A DNA stretch of 5,569 nucleotides, from NCBI GenBank assembly GCA_019247865.1, contig JAFBAJ010000246.1:1-5569 (forward strand), in the 5' to 3' direction. This document shows positions 4,655 through 5,569 of this stretch, in pieces. The notes under the pieces were generated by a model that did no database searches, was not told where the DNA came from, and saw nothing but the letters and a program-made list of their open reading frames with translations. Every line of letters begins with the position of its first letter. The first letter of the stretch is position 1. The stretch is from Acidobacteriota bacterium (GTDB lineage: Bacteria > Acidobacteriota > Blastocatellia > Pyrinomonadales > Pyrinomonadaceae). Both the position numbers and the translations under genes were made by a program.

Positions 4655-5155
4655 GTGGGCACGAAACTTTTTTCCTGTCGCGGCGGAGACATCTTTCTCC
4701 CGGACGAGACGCTGGTGCTCGTCGACCGTCTGGACGGAGGGAACCTCATCGTCAATCCAGCGCGAGAAGTGTGGGAGAGAAGCGAGCTGACGCCGGCCGA
4801 GCTGACCCACTGGTCTTTCCTCGTGGCCGCGACGGGCAAAGCCATGCTCGACGTGCTGCCTCAACTTGAAGGCGGCTGCATCAACTACTGGGAGGCGGGC
4901 AACTGGGCTCTCAACGAGCAGGCAGAGCCCGCCGGTCCCAAGACGGCCAGAGCACACAGGAAAGTTCACCTGCACCTCCTCGGCCGCAGCCGCACCGCCA
5001 CACATCCCTCGTGGCGCTGGGGCGAGGCTCCCAGGTTCCCGGACTTCGCCGAGCGACATTCGTGGGCCGCAGGCTTCAAGCAGCTCAACGCAGACGAATG
5101 CCGCGCCGTCATCCAGCGCGTCGAAATCCTACTCAGAGACACCTACGGCCTCTAA
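4655..5155 (+). CDS. HIT-domain protein (histidine triad nucleotide hydrolase/transferase-like)
   Basis: A 166-residue protein with a GTG start. The HIT fold can be followed: GGNLIVNPAREVWERSELTP (28-47) matches the usual strand and turn before 'LTPEEL', GGCINYWEAGNWALN (73-87) matches the substrate strand ending near Asn/Gly, and KVHLHLLGR (103-111) is the triad region. Aligned to HINT-type HVHLHVLGG, His105 is the nucleophile and His107 the third triad residue, while the first triad position is Lys103; His101 lies just before. The extended C-terminal half, with HPSWRWGEAPRFPDF, is longer than in the smallest HIT proteins. The family removes or transfers nucleotidyl groups from phosphoramidates, dinucleotides or sugar nucleotides. 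It probably shares a transcript with the two enzymes upstream. In-frame coding extends back to 4583, but that part lies inside the PLP gene and lacks homology. The substrate is unknown. Confidence 0.72.
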   Translation: MGTKLFSCRGGDIFLPDETLVLVDRLDGGNLIVNPAREVWERSELTPAELTHWSFLVAATGKAMLDVLPQLEGGCINYWEAGNWALNEQAEPAGPKTARAHRKVHLHLLGRSRTATHPSWRWGEAPRFPDFAERHSWAAGFKQLNADECRAVIQRVEILLRDTYGL

Positions 5156-5156
5156 C

Positions 5157-5236
5157 AGTTTCACGCAAAGGCGCTGGTGACGCAAAGAAAAGCTTAATTG
5201 CCTTCCTTTGCGTCACCAGCGCCTTTGCGTGAGATT
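5157..5236. repeat. Long perfect inverted repeat / hairpin after the operon, possible bidirectional terminator
   Basis: The arms 5161-5187 and 5206-5232 are perfect complements over 27 bases, with an 18-base loop, and pairing continues outward to 5157/5236 with two G-U pairs. Each arm repeats the CGCAAAG/CTTTGCG word twice. It begins 1 base after the HIT stop codon. There is no T-run after it, so it is not a textbook intrinsic terminator, but such a stem would block or protect the 3' end. It belongs to the same repeat family as 3-31, so a dispersed REP-like element is equally likely. Confidence 0.85.
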
Positions 5237-5237
5237 A

Positions 5238-5329
5238 GATTGTCACGGCAAAATTTCTATTGACAGTTACAATGTCGCCTTTTATATTAGCGACAATTCC
5301 CGTGCATCGCTAAATTGTCCTGATACAAT
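5238..5329. promoter_or_regulatory. Cluster of ACAAT/ATTGT words and inverted repeats over the promoter and leader
   Basis: ATTGT or ACAAT occurs five times: in GATTGTC (5238-5244), TACAATGTC (5268-5276), GACAATT (5292-5298), AATTGTC (5313-5319) and TACAAT (5324-5329). TGTCGC (5273-5278) and GCGACA (5290-5295) are complementary and bracket the -10. GACAATT and AATTGTC form a 7-base inverted repeat with a 14-base gap in the leader. The layout suggests binding sites for a regulator, or a small leader hairpin. The regulator cannot be named. Confidence 0.4.
5260..5288 (+). promoter_or_regulatory. Strong sigma-70-type promoter for the Cys/Met PLP gene
   Basis: TTGACA (5260-5265) is a perfect -35, followed after exactly 17 bases by TATATT (5283-5288). 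The predicted start near 5295 leaves a leader of about 60 bases. A second possible start signal is TGATACAAT (5321-5329), an extended -10 without a -35, close to the ribosome site. Confidence 0.75.
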
Positions 5330-5355
5330 TTTATGGATAAAGAAGGAGATCTCGG

Positions 5356-5569
5356 ATGACGGCAGATTCAGAGGGCTTGGGTTTGCAGACACAGCTCCTG
5401 CACGGCGCGGACGCGCTCGACGAGACGCACGCGGTCACGTCGCCGATCTGGCAGACTTCGACTTTCGCCGCGGACTCACCTGAGCATCTGGCCGTGCTGG
5501 GCGAAACGGTGCATCCATCGGAGTTCTACACGCGCTACGGCAACCCGATGCACGCGCAGGTCGCGGCGA
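5356..5569 (+). CDS. Cys/Met metabolism PLP-dependent enzyme, N-terminal part (cystathionine gamma-synthase / methionine gamma-lyase type)
   Basis: The first 71 codons of a gene cut by the window end. The visible part has the family's opening: TQLLHGADALDETHAVTSPI (12-31), the WQTSTF segment (32-37), and YTRYGNPMHAQVA (58-70). Tyr58 and Arg60 match the residues that hold the PLP phosphate of the neighbouring subunit (Tyr59 and Arg61 in Pseudomonas methionine gamma-lyase). The catalytic lysine would lie beyond the window. The start ATG 5356 follows AAGGAG (5343-5348) by 7 bases. The family includes cystathionine gamma-synthase, cystathionine lyases, O-acetylhomoserine sulfhydrylase and methionine gamma-lyase; this fragment cannot separate them. 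It has its own strong promoter after the hairpin, so it is a separate unit from the operon upstream. Confidence 0.88.
   Translation, partial: MTADSEGLGLQTQLLHGADALDETHAVTSPIWQTSTFAADSPEHLAVLGETVHPSEFYTRYGNPMHAQVAA

Noticed and set aside
4613..5059. 148-residue open frame on the minus strand
   Set aside because: It is a shadow of the HIT-domain gene without a ribosome site or domain.
5208..5483. 91-residue plus-strand frame before the last gene
   Set aside because: It begins inside the hairpin arm, runs across the promoter and leader, and overlaps the well-supported Cys/Met PLP gene in another frame.

Overview
The window reads as a stretch of chromosome from a high-GC, free-living bacterium. 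Coding regions are dense, genes carry good AAGGAG-type Shine-Dalgarno sites, and the main operon is tightly packed with a 4-base ATGA overlap. Nothing fixes the phylum. Intergenic repeats built from CTTTGCG/CGCAAAG words remind me of Acidobacteriota-type genomes, but that is a weak impression.

Left part (1-1013): an HxlR-type winged-helix repressor on the minus strand is divergent from a small exported NTF2/lumazine-binding-like protein on the plus strand. The 130-base space between them holds a near-identical pair of 13-base direct repeats, good candidates for the repressor's operator.

Middle part (about 1014-2545): a block of visibly lower GC carries two convergent genes, an unrecognised 93-residue protein (+) and a DUF3800 protein (-). 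It is bounded by repeats sharing a 13-base sequence in inverted orientation (1026-1038 and 2449-2461), and looks like an accessory insertion between two older neighbourhoods.

Right part (2626-5155): a three-gene operon encodes a leucine-dehydrogenase-type NAD-dependent amino acid dehydrogenase, a cysteine-synthase-like PLP enzyme with an altered substrate loop, and a HIT-domain protein. The first two overlap by 4 bases and the third starts 11 bases after the second, so they are probably co-transcribed and may share an amino acid pathway. The operon ends at a 27-base perfect inverted repeat (5161-5187/5206-5232). A relative of this repeat lies at 3-31, just beyond the 3' end of the HxlR gene.

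Right edge (5236-5569): a near-consensus promoter (TTGACA, 17 bases, TATATT) sits in a leader rich in ACAAT/ATTGT words and inverted repeats. It drives a gene of the Cys/Met-metabolism PLP family (cystathionine gamma-synthase / methionine gamma-lyase type), of which only the first 71 codons are present. Together the right half suggests sulfur or branched-chain amino acid metabolism; the exact pathway is inference.
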